Below, piece after piece: positions 9,559 through 18,831 of a DNA stretch of 64,000 nucleotides. Both the position numbers and the translations under genes were made by a program. Position 1 is the first letter of the stretch, and the number at the start of each line of letters is the position of its first letter. Below the pieces are notes generated by a model that worked only from the letters and a program-made list of their open reading frames with translations, made no database searches and was not told the origin of the DNA. Source of the DNA: Parabacteroides acidifaciens (lineage in GTDB: Bacteria > Bacteroidota > Bacteroidia > Bacteroidales > Tannerellaceae). Location: assembly GCF_003363715.1 (NCBI RefSeq), contig NZ_QREV01000011.1, positions 1 to 64,000 of the forward strand. Reading direction: 5' to 3'.

Positions 9559-9575
9559 GGAGCTTACTCCTTCTA

Positions 9576-9627
9576 AACATGAGGATGTGCCAAAGGTGTG
9601 GGAACAAGGATGGCACATCTTCATGTT
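9576..9627. terminator. 17-bp inverted repeat after the sulfatase operon
   Basis: The arms 9576-9592 and 9611-9627 pair over 17 bases with one G-U, around an 18-base loop. The stem ends the operon, but no T-run follows it, so it may act as a processing or stabilising 3' stem rather than a classical intrinsic terminator. Confidence 0.55.
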
Positions 9628-9712
9628 AAATAGATTACAATAAGTTCCCTTCCGGAATAGAGAGATATGTCGATCAGTTTGTATAAAAAGCCTATTCTTT
9701 AGGCTGATTCGA

Positions 9713-9740
9713 TTGCAATCCGAAATTTATCGTATATTTG
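9713..9740 (+). promoter_or_regulatory. Bacteroidota-type promoter for the ECF sigma gene
   Basis: A TTG at 9713-9715 and TATATTTG at 9733-9740 (consensus TAnnTTTG) lie 28 bases before the sigma ATG. The spacer of 17 is slightly short. This suggests housekeeping-sigma transcription of the ECF gene. Confidence 0.6.
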
Positions 9741-9768
9741 AAGGCTGAGGAGATAAAACCGGAGGAAT

Positions 9769-10308
9769 ATGTCTAATACATTTACCACAGATGAAAAGCT
9801 GATAAAAGCGATTGGGAAGAGTGATTACGTTAGTTATAATAAACTGTTCGAACGTTATTATGCTTGTCTTTGCCAATATGTCTATAGTCTTCTTATGGAC
9901 AAGGACGATGCGGAAGATGTCGTGCAGGATTTATTTCTTACTTTATGGAAGAACCGGGAACGGATTGAAATTAGAGAAAATGTCAGCGGGTATTTATATA
10001 GGGCAGCTAAACATTTGGCCTTAAACCATCTCCGTTCAAAGGTGCATTTTAATAATCTGTCGGAGAGCCAGGATCAATTTTCTTATGAAGACAACAGGGT
10101 CGAATCCGAAGAATTCAGGATCGCTCTTTATGGCTGTATAGACCATCTGCCGGACCGTTGCAGGGAAGTACTGTTGCTTCACCGGATAAAAGGAATGAAG
10201 CAGAAAGAAATATCGGAAAAACTCGAAATCTCTGTAAAAACAATCAAAAATCAGATTTGGTCGTCACTCCAGAAGCTGAAGCGTTGCCTGGAATTGAAAG
10301 GAATATAA
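9769..10308 (+). CDS. ECF RNA polymerase sigma factor (FecI-like)
   Basis: This 179-residue ECF sigma factor directs RNA polymerase to the SusCD promoter once released by the FecR encoded next. Region 2 (about 22-90) includes FERYYACLCQYVYSLL and DAEDVVQDLFLTLWKNR. Region 4 (about 120-172) has LPDRCREVLLLHRIKG followed by the helix-turn-helix KQKEISEKLEISVKTIKNQI. A good ribosome site (GGAGGA) precedes the ATG. An intrinsic terminator lies between this gene and fecR, so read-through controls the sigma to anti-sigma ratio. No N-terminal or C-terminal extension is seen. Confidence 0.95.
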   Translation: MSNTFTTDEKLIKAIGKSDYVSYNKLFERYYACLCQYVYSLLMDKDDAEDVVQDLFLTLWKNRERIEIRENVSGYLYRAAKHLALNHLRSKVHFNNLSESQDQFSYEDNRVESEEFRIALYGCIDHLPDRCREVLLLHRIKGMKQKEISEKLEISVKTIKNQIWSSLQKLKRCLELKGI

Positions 10309-10316
10309 TTTTTTTG

Positions 10317-10340
10317 AGGTCCTCGATAGGACCTTTTTTT
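10317..10340 (+). terminator. intrinsic terminator between sigma and anti-sigma genes
   Basis: AGGTCCT (10317-10323), loop CGAT, AGGACCT (10328-10334) followed by a T-run to 10340. It lies 8 bases after the sigma stop and 33 bases before the fecR ATG, an unusual place within a normally co-transcribed pair. Confidence 0.8.
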
Positions 10341-10372
10341 ATTTGTCGTGTCATATAATAAAAGCGGGATTA

Positions 10373-11356
10373 ATGGAAGAACAAAAACATATCAAAGATT
10401 ATATTGTCGATTATCTGTTGGAGGAGGATGCGGGAAAGGGCGTCGATCCGGTGTTGGCGGAATGGTTGGCGGAGGATGAATCAAACAGGAAGGATTTCGA
10501 TCTGTATAAGAAGATTTGGGAAGAATCCCATCTTTATACGGAATCCGGGGCTTATGATTCCGGTCTTGCCTGGGAAAAGGTGGATGCGATAAACGGGCAA
10601 AAGAAGAGTTCCCGGCAATATTTGCGGAATATATCCTATGCGGTTTCTGGTGCTGCCGCTTCGTTATTAATCATTCTTACCCTTTCTTTTATGGGTGTTT
10701 TTCAAAAAAAATCGGATGTGTTGGTACGTATGACTGCCGATTATGGGAATCGTTCGGAGATTGTTTTACCGGACGGGTCGCTCGTCAAGCTGAATTCAGG
10801 ATCGGAAGTTGCTTATTCTTATGACCCGAAAAAGAAAATACGGGAGGTTGCCTTTCAAGGGGAAGGCTTTTTCGATGTGTCTAAGAGCAAAGAGCCTTTT
10901 GTGATAAAGACGGCCGGCGGTTTGAATGTGAGAGTTTGGGGAACATCCTTCAACCTGCAGGCTTATACCGATGATTCGGTTGTCCAGGCTTCTCTGGTCG
11001 AAGGTTGCATCGAACTGGAGAGCGGAAAAGAAAAACTGATCATGAAGCCGGGTGAAATAGCCGTCTTTGATAAGAATACCAATGAGATCAAGCAGGTGGG
11101 AGGCATATTGTCCCATTCGTATGGTTGGTTGGACAATAAACTGTACATGGAAGATATGCCGTTGTCGGTTGTCTGCAAGTATCTGGAAAGATGGTATGAT
11201 GTGGAAATTACGCTGCAATCCGGCCTGGGCGAAGATATCCGCTACAACGGTGTTATACAGGAAGAAACCGTGACGGATGTAATGGAAGCCTTGTCCCGCC
11301 TGAGTCATATAAGCTATCATGTGAAAGGAAAACATATAAGTATAACCTCTAAATAG
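10373..11356 (+). CDS. FecR-family anti-sigma factor
   Basis: This 327-residue membrane anti-sigma factor pairs with the ECF sigma just upstream and the STN-type SusC downstream. The cytoplasmic N-terminus (about 1-85) precedes a single membrane helix (about 88-110, SYAVSGAAASLLIILTLSF). Then come the FecR domain (about 125-225, LPDGSLVKLNSGSEVAYSYD) and a C-terminal DUF4974 domain (about 255-327). The ATG at 10373 is preferred over an upstream TTG because it gives the family's usual start. Base composition resembles its 5' neighbours, not the AT-rich SusC that follows. Confidence 0.93.
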   Translation: MEEQKHIKDYIVDYLLEEDAGKGVDPVLAEWLAEDESNRKDFDLYKKIWEESHLYTESGAYDSGLAWEKVDAINGQKKSSRQYLRNISYAVSGAAASLLIILTLSFMGVFQKKSDVLVRMTADYGNRSEIVLPDGSLVKLNSGSEVAYSYDPKKKIREVAFQGEGFFDVSKSKEPFVIKTAGGLNVRVWGTSFNLQAYTDDSVVQASLVEGCIELESGKEKLIMKPGEIAVFDKNTNEIKQVGGILSHSYGWLDNKLYMEDMPLSVVCKYLERWYDVEITLQSGLGEDIRYNGVIQEETVTDVMEALSRLSHISYHVKGKHISITSK

Positions 11357-11396
11357 TATTGCCTATGAAGTAGAAAACACCATGTGAATACACAAA

Positions 11397-11424
11397 AACG
11401 GGAAATGCTGGAACATCTCCCGTT
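11397..11424 (+). promoter_or_regulatory. susC leader hairpin (micro-ORF degenerate)
   Basis: AACGGGA (11397-11403) pairs with TCCCGTT (11418-11424) between fecR and susC, matching the position of the leader stems at the other two SusC loci. Here the ATGs before it are closed at once (ATG AAG TAG at 11364, ATG TGA at 11381), so the stem is kept while the peptide is not. Confidence 0.5.
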
Positions 11425-11491
11425 ATAAGTTTGATCATAAAAATTAGTGCTTGCAACACTAATAGTTAACTAACAATCAATTTACAAATAT

Positions 11492-14400
11492 ATGAATTTA
11501 TTTAATATGTTAGAGCTGGACTCATCTCCGGCCCTTAAAAAGATATTATCTATTATGAGATTAACTGTTCTCTTTTTAGTCGTATGTTCATTGAGTATTT
11601 CTGCAACTGTATATTCACAAACGACAAAATTGTCATTGAATGTACAGGATCAGTCGATAAAGGAAATCCTTTATTTGATCGAAAATAAATCCAATTTTCG
11701 CTTTATTTATGAGAGTGGGAAAATTAATCTGGACAAAAAAGTATCTATTCAGGTAGAAGAAGAAACGGTGGAAATTGTGTTGAAGCAATTGTTTAAAAAT
11801 GAGGGTGTTGATTATGAGATAACTGATAATAATCTCATATTGATCAATCCTGTCGAAAAACCAAATAAAAATTATCAAAATCAATTTCCACAGAAAAGAT
11901 TAATTAGTGGTATTGTAAAAGATGAGAGGGGAGAACCTGTTATTGGGGCTAATGTTGTAGAAAAAGGAACGACAAATGGAACTGTTACAGATTTGGAAGG
12001 CAAGTATCGTTTGGAGGTTTTGTCTTTAGCTATTTTACAGGTTTCTTATATTGGTTATAACACCAAAGAGGTAAAAGTTAACGGAAAAGATATATTAAAT
12101 ATATCATTAGCAGAAAATACGGAATATTTAGATGAGGTAGTGGTAATTGGTTATGGGACAGTAAAAAAATCAGATTTGACAGGTTCTGTTGCATCAATTA
12201 AAAATGATGCAATTATGGATTTACCTTCGAATAATATATCTCAGGCATTGCAAGGACGTATACCTGGAGTTCAAATCCAACAGAATTCAGGAGAACCGGG
12301 TGCTAATATGCAAATTAGAATTAGAGGTGCTAATTCTATATCTGGAAGTAATGAACCACTATGGATAATCAACGGCTTTCCTGGAGATCAAAGTATGATA
12401 AATTCGTCAGATATAGAAAGTGTCGAGGTTCTTAAAGATGCATCCGCGACTGCTATTTATGGATCTCGTGGAGCGAATGGAGTAATTATTGTTACAACTA
12501 AACAAGCGAAAGAGGGCCGGGTTAGTGTTGATTATGAAGGCAGTTTTAGCACGCAAACAGTTAGAAAAAAACTAGAATTAATGAATGGGGCTGAATATGC
12601 GGATTATTATAATACATTTTGGAAAAACACGCATGGGGAAGATTATTTTACCGAGAGTGAAATAGCTGGTTTTGGGCAAGGGACGGATTGGCAGGACTTG
12701 ATATTCAGATCTGCTGCTGTTCAAGACCATTCATTAACGGTGAATGGAGGTACAGATAAAACACAATTTGCCATAGGTGCAAGTTATTATGACCAAGAGG
12801 GAGTGATCAAAGAGAATCGTTATCAGAGAATTGTATTGAGAGCGAATCTAAATCATAAATTTAATGATAAATTTTCTGTTTCATACAATTCGATATTGAG
12901 TAAAACTAATCGACATCTGACAAATGAAAATAATATATTGCTGTCTGCGTTATCAGCTACTCCTACTGTGGGTCCATATTTGGAGAATGGAGATTATCGT
13001 TTATTGACAGGGGTTTACCCTTTCAGTCCAGATAACTTAATCAATCCCATTGCTTACTTTAATGAAGTTGCAAATAAGCAAATAAATAATAAGGTAATGG
13101 CTAACGTTGCTGTTGCGTATAAACCGATACCGGATTTGTCAATTAAGATTTCTGGAAATATTTCGAATACGGATGGTAGATCTAATAATTATACGGGTGT
13201 AAAGTATCCGAATTCAACAGGAACTGCAGGTTTAGGTTCGTGGAATAACCAGACTGTGAACAGTGATAATATTGTGACCTATAATAAAACAATCAATAAA
13301 GATCATAACATTACTGCAACAGGGGCATTCACTTATGAGCGATATTCTGGAGAGTCTGTAAATGTGTCGGGGGCTGGATTTTTAAGTGATGCGACAGGCC
13401 CATATGATATTGGTTCTGCTACAACGATAAATACTCCATCTTCTTCTTATACGGACTGGACTTTGTTATCATGGCTTGGCCGGTTCAATTATTCATATAG
13501 AGGTAAATATTTGGCAACGGTTAGTTTTAGAGCGGACGGATCATCTCGTTATAGTGAAAATAATAAATGGGGGTATTTCCCTTCCGGAGCTCTTGCTTGG
13601 CGTATATCGGAAGAGGAGTTTATGAAAGATTTATCTTTTATCTCAAATGCGAAATTAAGGATTGGATATGGGCAAACAGGGAGTACGGCAATCGATCCAT
13701 ATTATACTCTTAATATGTTATCATCAGGTAAGGTTAGTTTTGAAGATGCATTATATACATATTATGCGCCGGGAACTCGTTTACCAAGTGATCTTAAATG
13801 GGAGACAACTTCTCAGACGGATGTCGGTTTAGATCTGGGAGTTATGAACAATCGAATTCGTGTTACTTTTGATTTTTATTTGAAGAATACTCGTGATTTA
13901 TTGAATACTGTGCAGTTACCGGCTTCTTTGGGGTATACGACAACGGTAAAAAATGTAGGAGAAGTTCGAAATAAAGGATTTGAGTTTCAATTAGATGCCA
14001 ATATACTGGATGGAGTGTTCAAATGGGATATTTCTGCCAATATATCCTTGAACAGAAATAAGGTAATAAAACTTCAAGACGGACAAGATATCCAAGGTAC
14101 GACTTATAACCTAAATGTTGCGAATGATTATGTTAATATCTTGAGAGAAGGGTATCCGATGAGTATCTTTTATGGTTATCAGACAGATGGCTTTGATGAA
14201 AATGGACATTATGTTTATAAAGATAATAATGGTGATGGCAGCATTACTGATGCAGATAAAGCTATAATCGGTGATCCTAATCCTGATTTTATTTATGGTT
14301 TATCCTCTAATATGTCATGGAAGAATTTTGAGTTTAGTTTCTTTCTACAAGGTTCGCAAGGAAATGATATATTTGGTTTTAGCATGATAAATCAGAATTA

Positions 14401-14782
14401 TAAAACTTATTTGGGAAATAATGCATTGAAAGAGGTTTACTATAATCATTGGACTGTAGAAAATCCGGGAGCCCAATATCCTGCTGTGGATAATGTGATT
14501 TCGACAAAGATGGCAGATTGCTTTGTTTATAATGGATCTTATTTGAGATTGAAAAATGTAAAGTTAGCCTATAATATTCCAGTCGATAGGTTAGGAATAA
14601 ACTGGCTAACAAGGGGGCAAATCTATATTAGTGGACAGAATCTGTTGACGATTACAAAATATCCTTGGTGGGATCCCGAAGTCAATTCTAAGGGTGGCAG
14701 CACTTCTATCAACCAAGGGATAGATTATTATTCTTATCCTACAACTAAGGGATTTACAGTTGGAGCTAAGTTATCATTTTAA
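11492..14782 (+). CDS. SusC/RagA TonB-dependent outer-membrane transporter with STN domain
   Basis: This 1096-residue SusC-like importer has a long N-terminus with signal peptide ending near VYSQ (about residue 43). An STN domain follows (about 45-120), then a carboxypeptidase-D-like domain (about 135-210, ISGIVKDERGEPVIGANVVE), a TonB-box-like DEVVVIGYGTVKKSDLTGS, a plug and a barrel. The STN domain fits signalling to the FecR upstream. Codon use is strongly A/T-ending compared with the sigma and fecR genes before it and aroA after it, which points to separate acquisition of the transport part of this locus. An ATG at 11507 is an alternative start. The substrate is unknown. Confidence 0.95.
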   Translation: MNLFNMLELDSSPALKKILSIMRLTVLFLVVCSLSISATVYSQTTKLSLNVQDQSIKEILYLIENKSNFRFIYESGKINLDKKVSIQVEEETVEIVLKQLFKNEGVDYEITDNNLILINPVEKPNKNYQNQFPQKRLISGIVKDERGEPVIGANVVEKGTTNGTVTDLEGKYRLEVLSLAILQVSYIGYNTKEVKVNGKDILNISLAENTEYLDEVVVIGYGTVKKSDLTGSVASIKNDAIMDLPSNNISQALQGRIPGVQIQQNSGEPGANMQIRIRGANSISGSNEPLWIINGFPGDQSMINSSDIESVEVLKDASATAIYGSRGANGVIIVTTKQAKEGRVSVDYEGSFSTQTVRKKLELMNGAEYADYYNTFWKNTHGEDYFTESEIAGFGQGTDWQDLIFRSAAVQDHSLTVNGGTDKTQFAIGASYYDQEGVIKENRYQRIVLRANLNHKFNDKFSVSYNSILSKTNRHLTNENNILLSALSATPTVGPYLENGDYRLLTGVYPFSPDNLINPIAYFNEVANKQINNKVMANVAVAYKPIPDLSIKISGNISNTDGRSNNYTGVKYPNSTGTAGLGSWNNQTVNSDNIVTYNKTINKDHNITATGAFTYERYSGESVNVSGAGFLSDATGPYDIGSATTINTPSSSYTDWTLLSWLGRFNYSYRGKYLATVSFRADGSSRYSENNKWGYFPSGALAWRISEEEFMKDLSFISNAKLRIGYGQTGSTAIDPYYTLNMLSSGKVSFEDALYTYYAPGTRLPSDLKWETTSQTDVGLDLGVMNNRIRVTFDFYLKNTRDLLNTVQLPASLGYTTTVKNVGEVRNKGFEFQLDANILDGVFKWDISANISLNRNKVIKLQDGQDIQGTTYNLNVANDYVNILREGYPMSIFYGYQTDGFDENGHYVYKDNNGDGSITDADKAIIGDPNPDFIYGLSSNMSWKNFEFSFFLQGSQGNDIFGFSMINQNYKTYLGNNALKEVYYNHWTVENPGAQYPAVDNVISTKMADCFVYNGSYLRLKNVKLAYNIPVDRLGINWLTRGQIYISGQNLLTITKYPWWDPEVNSKGGSTSINQGIDYYSYPTTKGFTVGAKLSF

Positions 14783-14793
14783 AGTTATTGAAT

Positions 14794-16230
14794 ATGAAAA
14801 GGAAATGGTTTTATTATAATATAGTCGTTATAATATGTATGTTGTTTTGCGGATGTAGTGATATGTTGGAAGAACATCCTAAAGCAATAGCAAGTGAAAC
14901 GTTTTATAATACAGAAGACGAAATTACTTCTGCATTAAATGGTGTTTATGAACCGATACATGGAAGTAAGTTTACCTCTTATTTTACTTTGCTTGAAGCA
15001 TGTCCTGATAATGTATATGGGAAAGGTAGCCTTGCATCTATAAGTGAATACAAGGGATTTAGCTCTGCTAATATTACAAATATGGGGTCGGTATGGACTG
15101 CATTATATTTATCAATCAGAAATGCAAATGTCGTTATTGATAATGTACCTGATGCGATTGTTCCAGAAGATAAGAAAAATCAGTTTTTAGGGGAAGCGAA
15201 GTTTTTACGTGCATTTGATTATTTCAACCTTGTCCGTTTATGGGCTGGCGTTCCGATCAGGACAGAAGAGAATATGGATGTTATAGAAATACCACGTTCT
15301 TCTCAAGATGATGTATATGATTTGATTCTTGAAGACCTGGAATGGGCCGAGACTTATTTGCCGGATAAACCCCGTCTGTTAGGAACTCCCTCAAAGTGGA
15401 CTGCTAAAACATTATTAGCGGATGTTTACTTGAATATAAAGGAATGGGAAAAAGCTCGTGATAAAGCAAAGGAAGTTATTGATTCTGAGGCTTATTCTTT
15501 GGTAGAGGTAAAGTCTTCTGATGATTTTGAAAATATATATGGTGCAGATTTATTGACGAGTAGTGAAGAAATATTTTATTTTAAATACACGGACCAGAAA
15601 GGTTGGGAGTTGATGAATTTCTTCCATATAACGGGGGATGGATATAAACCTTATGGAAATAACTGGTATTCTTTTTATACTTATATGGATAATCCGTTTT
15701 ATACAGAATGGGATGATCTGGATTTGAGGAAGCAACATCTATTTTACGCCTGGGATATTGGACTGGGGGATAATACACTGCTATTCAAAAAGTACATAGA
15801 TCCGAATGGAACATCCGGGGCCTCTAATGATTGGCCGATATATCGCTATCCTGAACTATTACTAATTTATGCAGAAGCGGCAAATGAAGTGAATGGTGGT
15901 CCTACGTCTGAAGCTATGGAATGTTTGAATAAAGTTCGGCGTCGTGGATATGGTTATGCTCCGGGAACTCCATCCCCTGTAGATCTGAATGCTGGCAATT
16001 ATAACAAAAATTCTTTTTCAGAGCTGGTTCTTCGTGAGCGGGGCTATGAAATGATTTTAGAATGTAAAAGATGGCTTGATTTGCTGAGAACGGGATTGGC
16101 TGGAGAATACATAAAAAAAGGAAAAGGTGTAGATTTGAATATGTCAATGTCTCTTTGGCCAATACCAGTAGTGGAGACAAACTACAATAAAGCGATTGAT
16201 CCGGTGAAGGATCAAAATCCAGGGTATTAG
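14794..16230 (+). CDS. SusD/RagB surface glycan-binding lipoprotein
   Basis: This 478-residue SusD-like lipoprotein has a lipobox LFCGC near residue 20, followed by SDMLEEHPKAIASETFYNTEDEI. The core GEAKFLRAFDYFNLVRLWAGVPI and the C-terminal LRERGYEMILECKRWLDLLRTG are family-typical. It lies 11 bases after susC. The ATG at 14794 is chosen over a TTG six bases upstream. AT-rich codon use matches its SusC and the next gene, so the three appear to be one inherited block. Confidence 0.94.
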   Translation: MKRKWFYYNIVVIICMLFCGCSDMLEEHPKAIASETFYNTEDEITSALNGVYEPIHGSKFTSYFTLLEACPDNVYGKGSLASISEYKGFSSANITNMGSVWTALYLSIRNANVVIDNVPDAIVPEDKKNQFLGEAKFLRAFDYFNLVRLWAGVPIRTEENMDVIEIPRSSQDDVYDLILEDLEWAETYLPDKPRLLGTPSKWTAKTLLADVYLNIKEWEKARDKAKEVIDSEAYSLVEVKSSDDFENIYGADLLTSSEEIFYFKYTDQKGWELMNFFHITGDGYKPYGNNWYSFYTYMDNPFYTEWDDLDLRKQHLFYAWDIGLGDNTLLFKKYIDPNGTSGASNDWPIYRYPELLLIYAEAANEVNGGPTSEAMECLNKVRRRGYGYAPGTPSPVDLNAGNYNKNSFSELVLRERGYEMILECKRWLDLLRTGLAGEYIKKGKGVDLNMSMSLWPIPVVETNYNKAIDPVKDQNPGY

Positions 16231-16257
16231 TATTATCTGATTAGATTGATGATATAT

Positions 16258-17532
16258 ATGAAAAAGTTAAGATTTTATTTGATACTGATTCTTTTTGCTA
16301 TCCCAAACATAGCTTTTGGGCAACAGCCTGGAATTGAAGAAAATGCAGAGATAGCCTGGAATGTATCTTGGACAAAATTCTATCATCCTTCTACAAATCT
16401 TTTTTATGACTATATAAGTAGTTATGAAAAAGGGGAGGAGCTTTCCCACTTACCTTCTGTGCAGGAAGTAAACAGGCAATATCCCAACCCTTGTGGTTAT
16501 GGCACAGGAATGGAAGATTGTATGATTCTGACAGGGACGATGTTGGATGCCTTAGTCGATAGGTATAAAATTACGGCCGATGAGAAGCTGAAAGAATATG
16601 CATCTGCTGTTTTAAGAGGTATTGCGAAAAGCTCTCTTATAGAGAATGCTCCTGGGTTTGTTGCGCGAGGACTTTGTGTAGAAGATGGCAAAAGCTTTTA
16701 TATCAATTCATCCCGAGATCAATATACACATTGTGTTTATGGATTGTGGAAATATTATAAAAGCTCAATGCCGAGTGATGGTGCAAAAGATACAATACGA
16801 TTGATCCTCTCCAATATTGCCAACCGGATGATACAGAATGTTACTCCTGAGCATAATTATGATTTTTTGCGGATGGACAATAAGCCTTGTCCTCTTGGTA
16901 TTTGTAAAATGTGGAATGTTCAATCGCACGAAGCAGCTAGGCTTCCTATGTTTTATGCTGCAGCATGGGATGTAACCGGTAAAAAAGCATATTATGAGTT
17001 GTATCGGAAATACGTCTATGATGCGGTGGTACAGTCGGAAGCAATCGAGAAGAATCATTCTGCTTATGTTTTTGTCCAGATGCTATATTCTTTTGATTTG
17101 TTGTTTTCGTTGGAAACAGATTCCGATCTTCAGAAAAGATTATGTAGCTTGAAAGAACGTGTAGGGAAAATGGCATTAGAACGTTCTAAAGAGAGCTTGG
17201 ATAAGTTGATAAAATTAAACCGGGAACAGTTGGCTGTATTGGGCCCTGATTGGCGAAATGTGGAGGTATGGGATATGCAAAAGGGGTATAAGATTCCTCG
17301 ATGGGGAGAATATCGTAAAATATGGGAGCTGATTCGGGAAATCGGAGAATCCTCTTTAGTCGTTTATATGCAGGACAACGAGAAATTGCACGAGGAGGAA
17401 TTTAAGATATTGAATGAGTATCTTTCGGCAATCGATTATACTCGAATATCCAGTTGTGGAATAATATTTCATGTGGCATCTTATTGGAAAGCGAAGAAAT
17501 TCGGGATAAATACGGAAAGCGTTCCGTTGTAG
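16258..17532 (+). CDS. secreted protein of unknown function, possible (alpha/alpha)-barrel glycan enzyme
   Basis: I do not recognise this 424-residue protein firmly. It has a clear signal peptide ending near AFGQ (about residue 21), so it is exported. Repeated amphipathic helices alternate with short Gly/aromatic loops, such as NPCGYGTGMEDCMILTG, VARGLCVEDGKSFY, SRDQYTHCVYGLWKYY and KMWNVQSHEAARLPMFYAAAWD. This pattern resembles six-hairpin alpha/alpha-toroid glycosidases and lyases (GH88/GH105-like), with acidic and His residues in the loops that could be catalytic. It is the only non-transport gene in this SusCD locus and lies 27 bases after susD, so it probably acts on that locus's substrate. 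The fold is inference. ATG 16249 is an alternative start. Confidence 0.5.
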   Translation: MKKLRFYLILILFAIPNIAFGQQPGIEENAEIAWNVSWTKFYHPSTNLFYDYISSYEKGEELSHLPSVQEVNRQYPNPCGYGTGMEDCMILTGTMLDALVDRYKITADEKLKEYASAVLRGIAKSSLIENAPGFVARGLCVEDGKSFYINSSRDQYTHCVYGLWKYYKSSMPSDGAKDTIRLILSNIANRMIQNVTPEHNYDFLRMDNKPCPLGICKMWNVQSHEAARLPMFYAAAWDVTGKKAYYELYRKYVYDAVVQSEAIEKNHSAYVFVQMLYSFDLLFSLETDSDLQKRLCSLKERVGKMALERSKESLDKLIKLNREQLAVLGPDWRNVEVWDMQKGYKIPRWGEYRKIWELIREIGESSLVVYMQDNEKLHEEEFKILNEYLSAIDYTRISSCGIIFHVASYWKAKKFGINTESVPL

Positions 17533-17573
17533 TGAAAGATTATAGGGAGAGCTGTTTATTCCGATAAAATCAG

Positions 17574-17581
17574 TATTTTTG
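17574..17581 (+). promoter_or_regulatory. candidate -7 element for aroA
   Basis: TATTTTTG matches TAnnTTTG and lies 23 bases before the aroA ATG. A clear -33 TTTG is not seen. Confidence 0.45.
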
Positions 17582-17604
17582 TGCTCCATTAATGTGATAG
17601 TCAA

Positions 17605-18831
17605 ATGAAGTACAAGATAACAGCTCCCTCCCTGCTGAAAGCTTCCGTCAAGCTTCCCGCCTCCAAAAGTATCTGTAACCGTGCGTTGATACTGAATGCG
17701 CTGAGTTATAGTCCGTATGAGATTCAGAATCTGTCGGATTGCGATGATACGGAGGTGATGGTGAAGGCGCTCGACTCGAATGATCGTGACTTTGATATAA
17801 AAGCCGCGGGGACTGCAATGCGGTTCCTGACGGCTTTTTTGTCTAAGGTGGTGGGCGAATGGACGATTACGGGGACGGAGCGGATGAAGAACCGGCCGAT
17901 CAAGATATTGGTGGATGCGCTTAACGCACTCGGGGCGCGGGTAGAATATATGGAGAAAGAAGGCTATCCTCCGCTCCGTATTTTCGGAAGTGCGTTGCAC
18001 GGAGGCGAGATTTCGCTTGCCGGCGGAGTCAGCTCACAGTATATTTCAGCGTTGCTGATGATCGCTCCTTTGATGGAAAACGGTTTGACGTTACATCTGG
18101 AGGGGAATATTATTTCGAAACCTTATATTAACCTGACTTTGCAACTGATGGCGCAATACGGGGTGAAGGCGGAATGGGACGGGCAGACGATCAAAGTGCG
18201 CCCGCAGGAATATAACCCGGTTCCTTTTACGGTCGAATCCGATTGGAGTGCCGCTTCCTATTGGTATTCCATGATGGCATTATCGCGGAATGCGGAGATC
18301 GAATTGTTAGGATTGTTTAAGAATAGCCTGCAGGGAGACGCTGCCGGGGCGAAGCTGTTTGCGCAACTCGGTGTCGGCACCACTTTTACTGATCGCGGCG
18401 TAGTCCTGAAACACAACGGCAACAGTGTGAAGAAGCTGAACTATAACTTCGTGAATGAGCCGGACCTGGCTCAAACCTTTGTTGTCACCTGTGTGTTATT
18501 GAATACCCCTTTCCGTTTTACAGGTTTGCAAAGTCTGAAGATAAAGGAGACAGACCGCATCGAGGCGCTGAAAACAGAGCTTCGCAAGTTGGGTTATCTG
18601 CTGATGGACAGTAACAACAGTATCTTGGAATGGAACGGCGAACGTTGTGAGCCGGAAGCGCATCCGGTCATTGCGACCTACGAGGATCATCGCATGGCAA
18701 TGGCATTTGCGCCTGCTGCCCTGGTGCGTCCGGAAGGGATCGAGATTGCTGATCCGGAGGTGGTGAGCAAGAGTTATCCTCATTTTTGGGAGGACCTGAA
18801 GATGGCCGGATTTTTAATAATGGACAATTGA
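17605..18831 (+). CDS. aroA: 3-phosphoshikimate 1-carboxyvinyltransferase (EPSP synthase)
   Basis: This 408-residue enzyme joins shikimate 3-phosphate and phosphoenolpyruvate in the chorismate pathway, in the cytoplasm. Visible motifs are the N-terminal LPASKSICNRALIL (Lys21, Ser22 and Arg26 bind substrates), GTAMRFLTAFL, the RMKNRPIKILVDALNALGA stretch, KETDRIEALKTEL and the C-terminal EDHRMAMAFA. Length is near that of other Bacteroidales enzymes. The final residues MDN and the stop codon come from an intergenic repeat unit (18821-18834), so the 3' end has been shaped by a repeat. It begins a housekeeping block after the second glycan locus. Confidence 0.96.
   Translation: MKYKITAPSLLKASVKLPASKSICNRALILNALSYSPYEIQNLSDCDDTEVMVKALDSNDRDFDIKAAGTAMRFLTAFLSKVVGEWTITGTERMKNRPIKILVDALNALGARVEYMEKEGYPPLRIFGSALHGGEISLAGGVSSQYISALLMIAPLMENGLTLHLEGNIISKPYINLTLQLMAQYGVKAEWDGQTIKVRPQEYNPVPFTVESDWSAASYWYSMMALSRNAEIELLGLFKNSLQGDAAGAKLFAQLGVGTTFTDRGVVLKHNGNSVKKLNYNFVNEPDLAQTFVVTCVLLNTPFRFTGLQSLKIKETDRIEALKTELRKLGYLLMDSNNSILEWNGERCEPEAHPVIATYEDHRMAMAFAPAALVRPEGIEIADPEVVSKSYPHFWEDLKMAGFLIMDN

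Noticed and set aside
8719-9624. A 301-codon minus-strand frame opposite the second sulfatase
   Set aside because: The sulfatase on the plus strand has complete family motifs, and the reverse frame has none.
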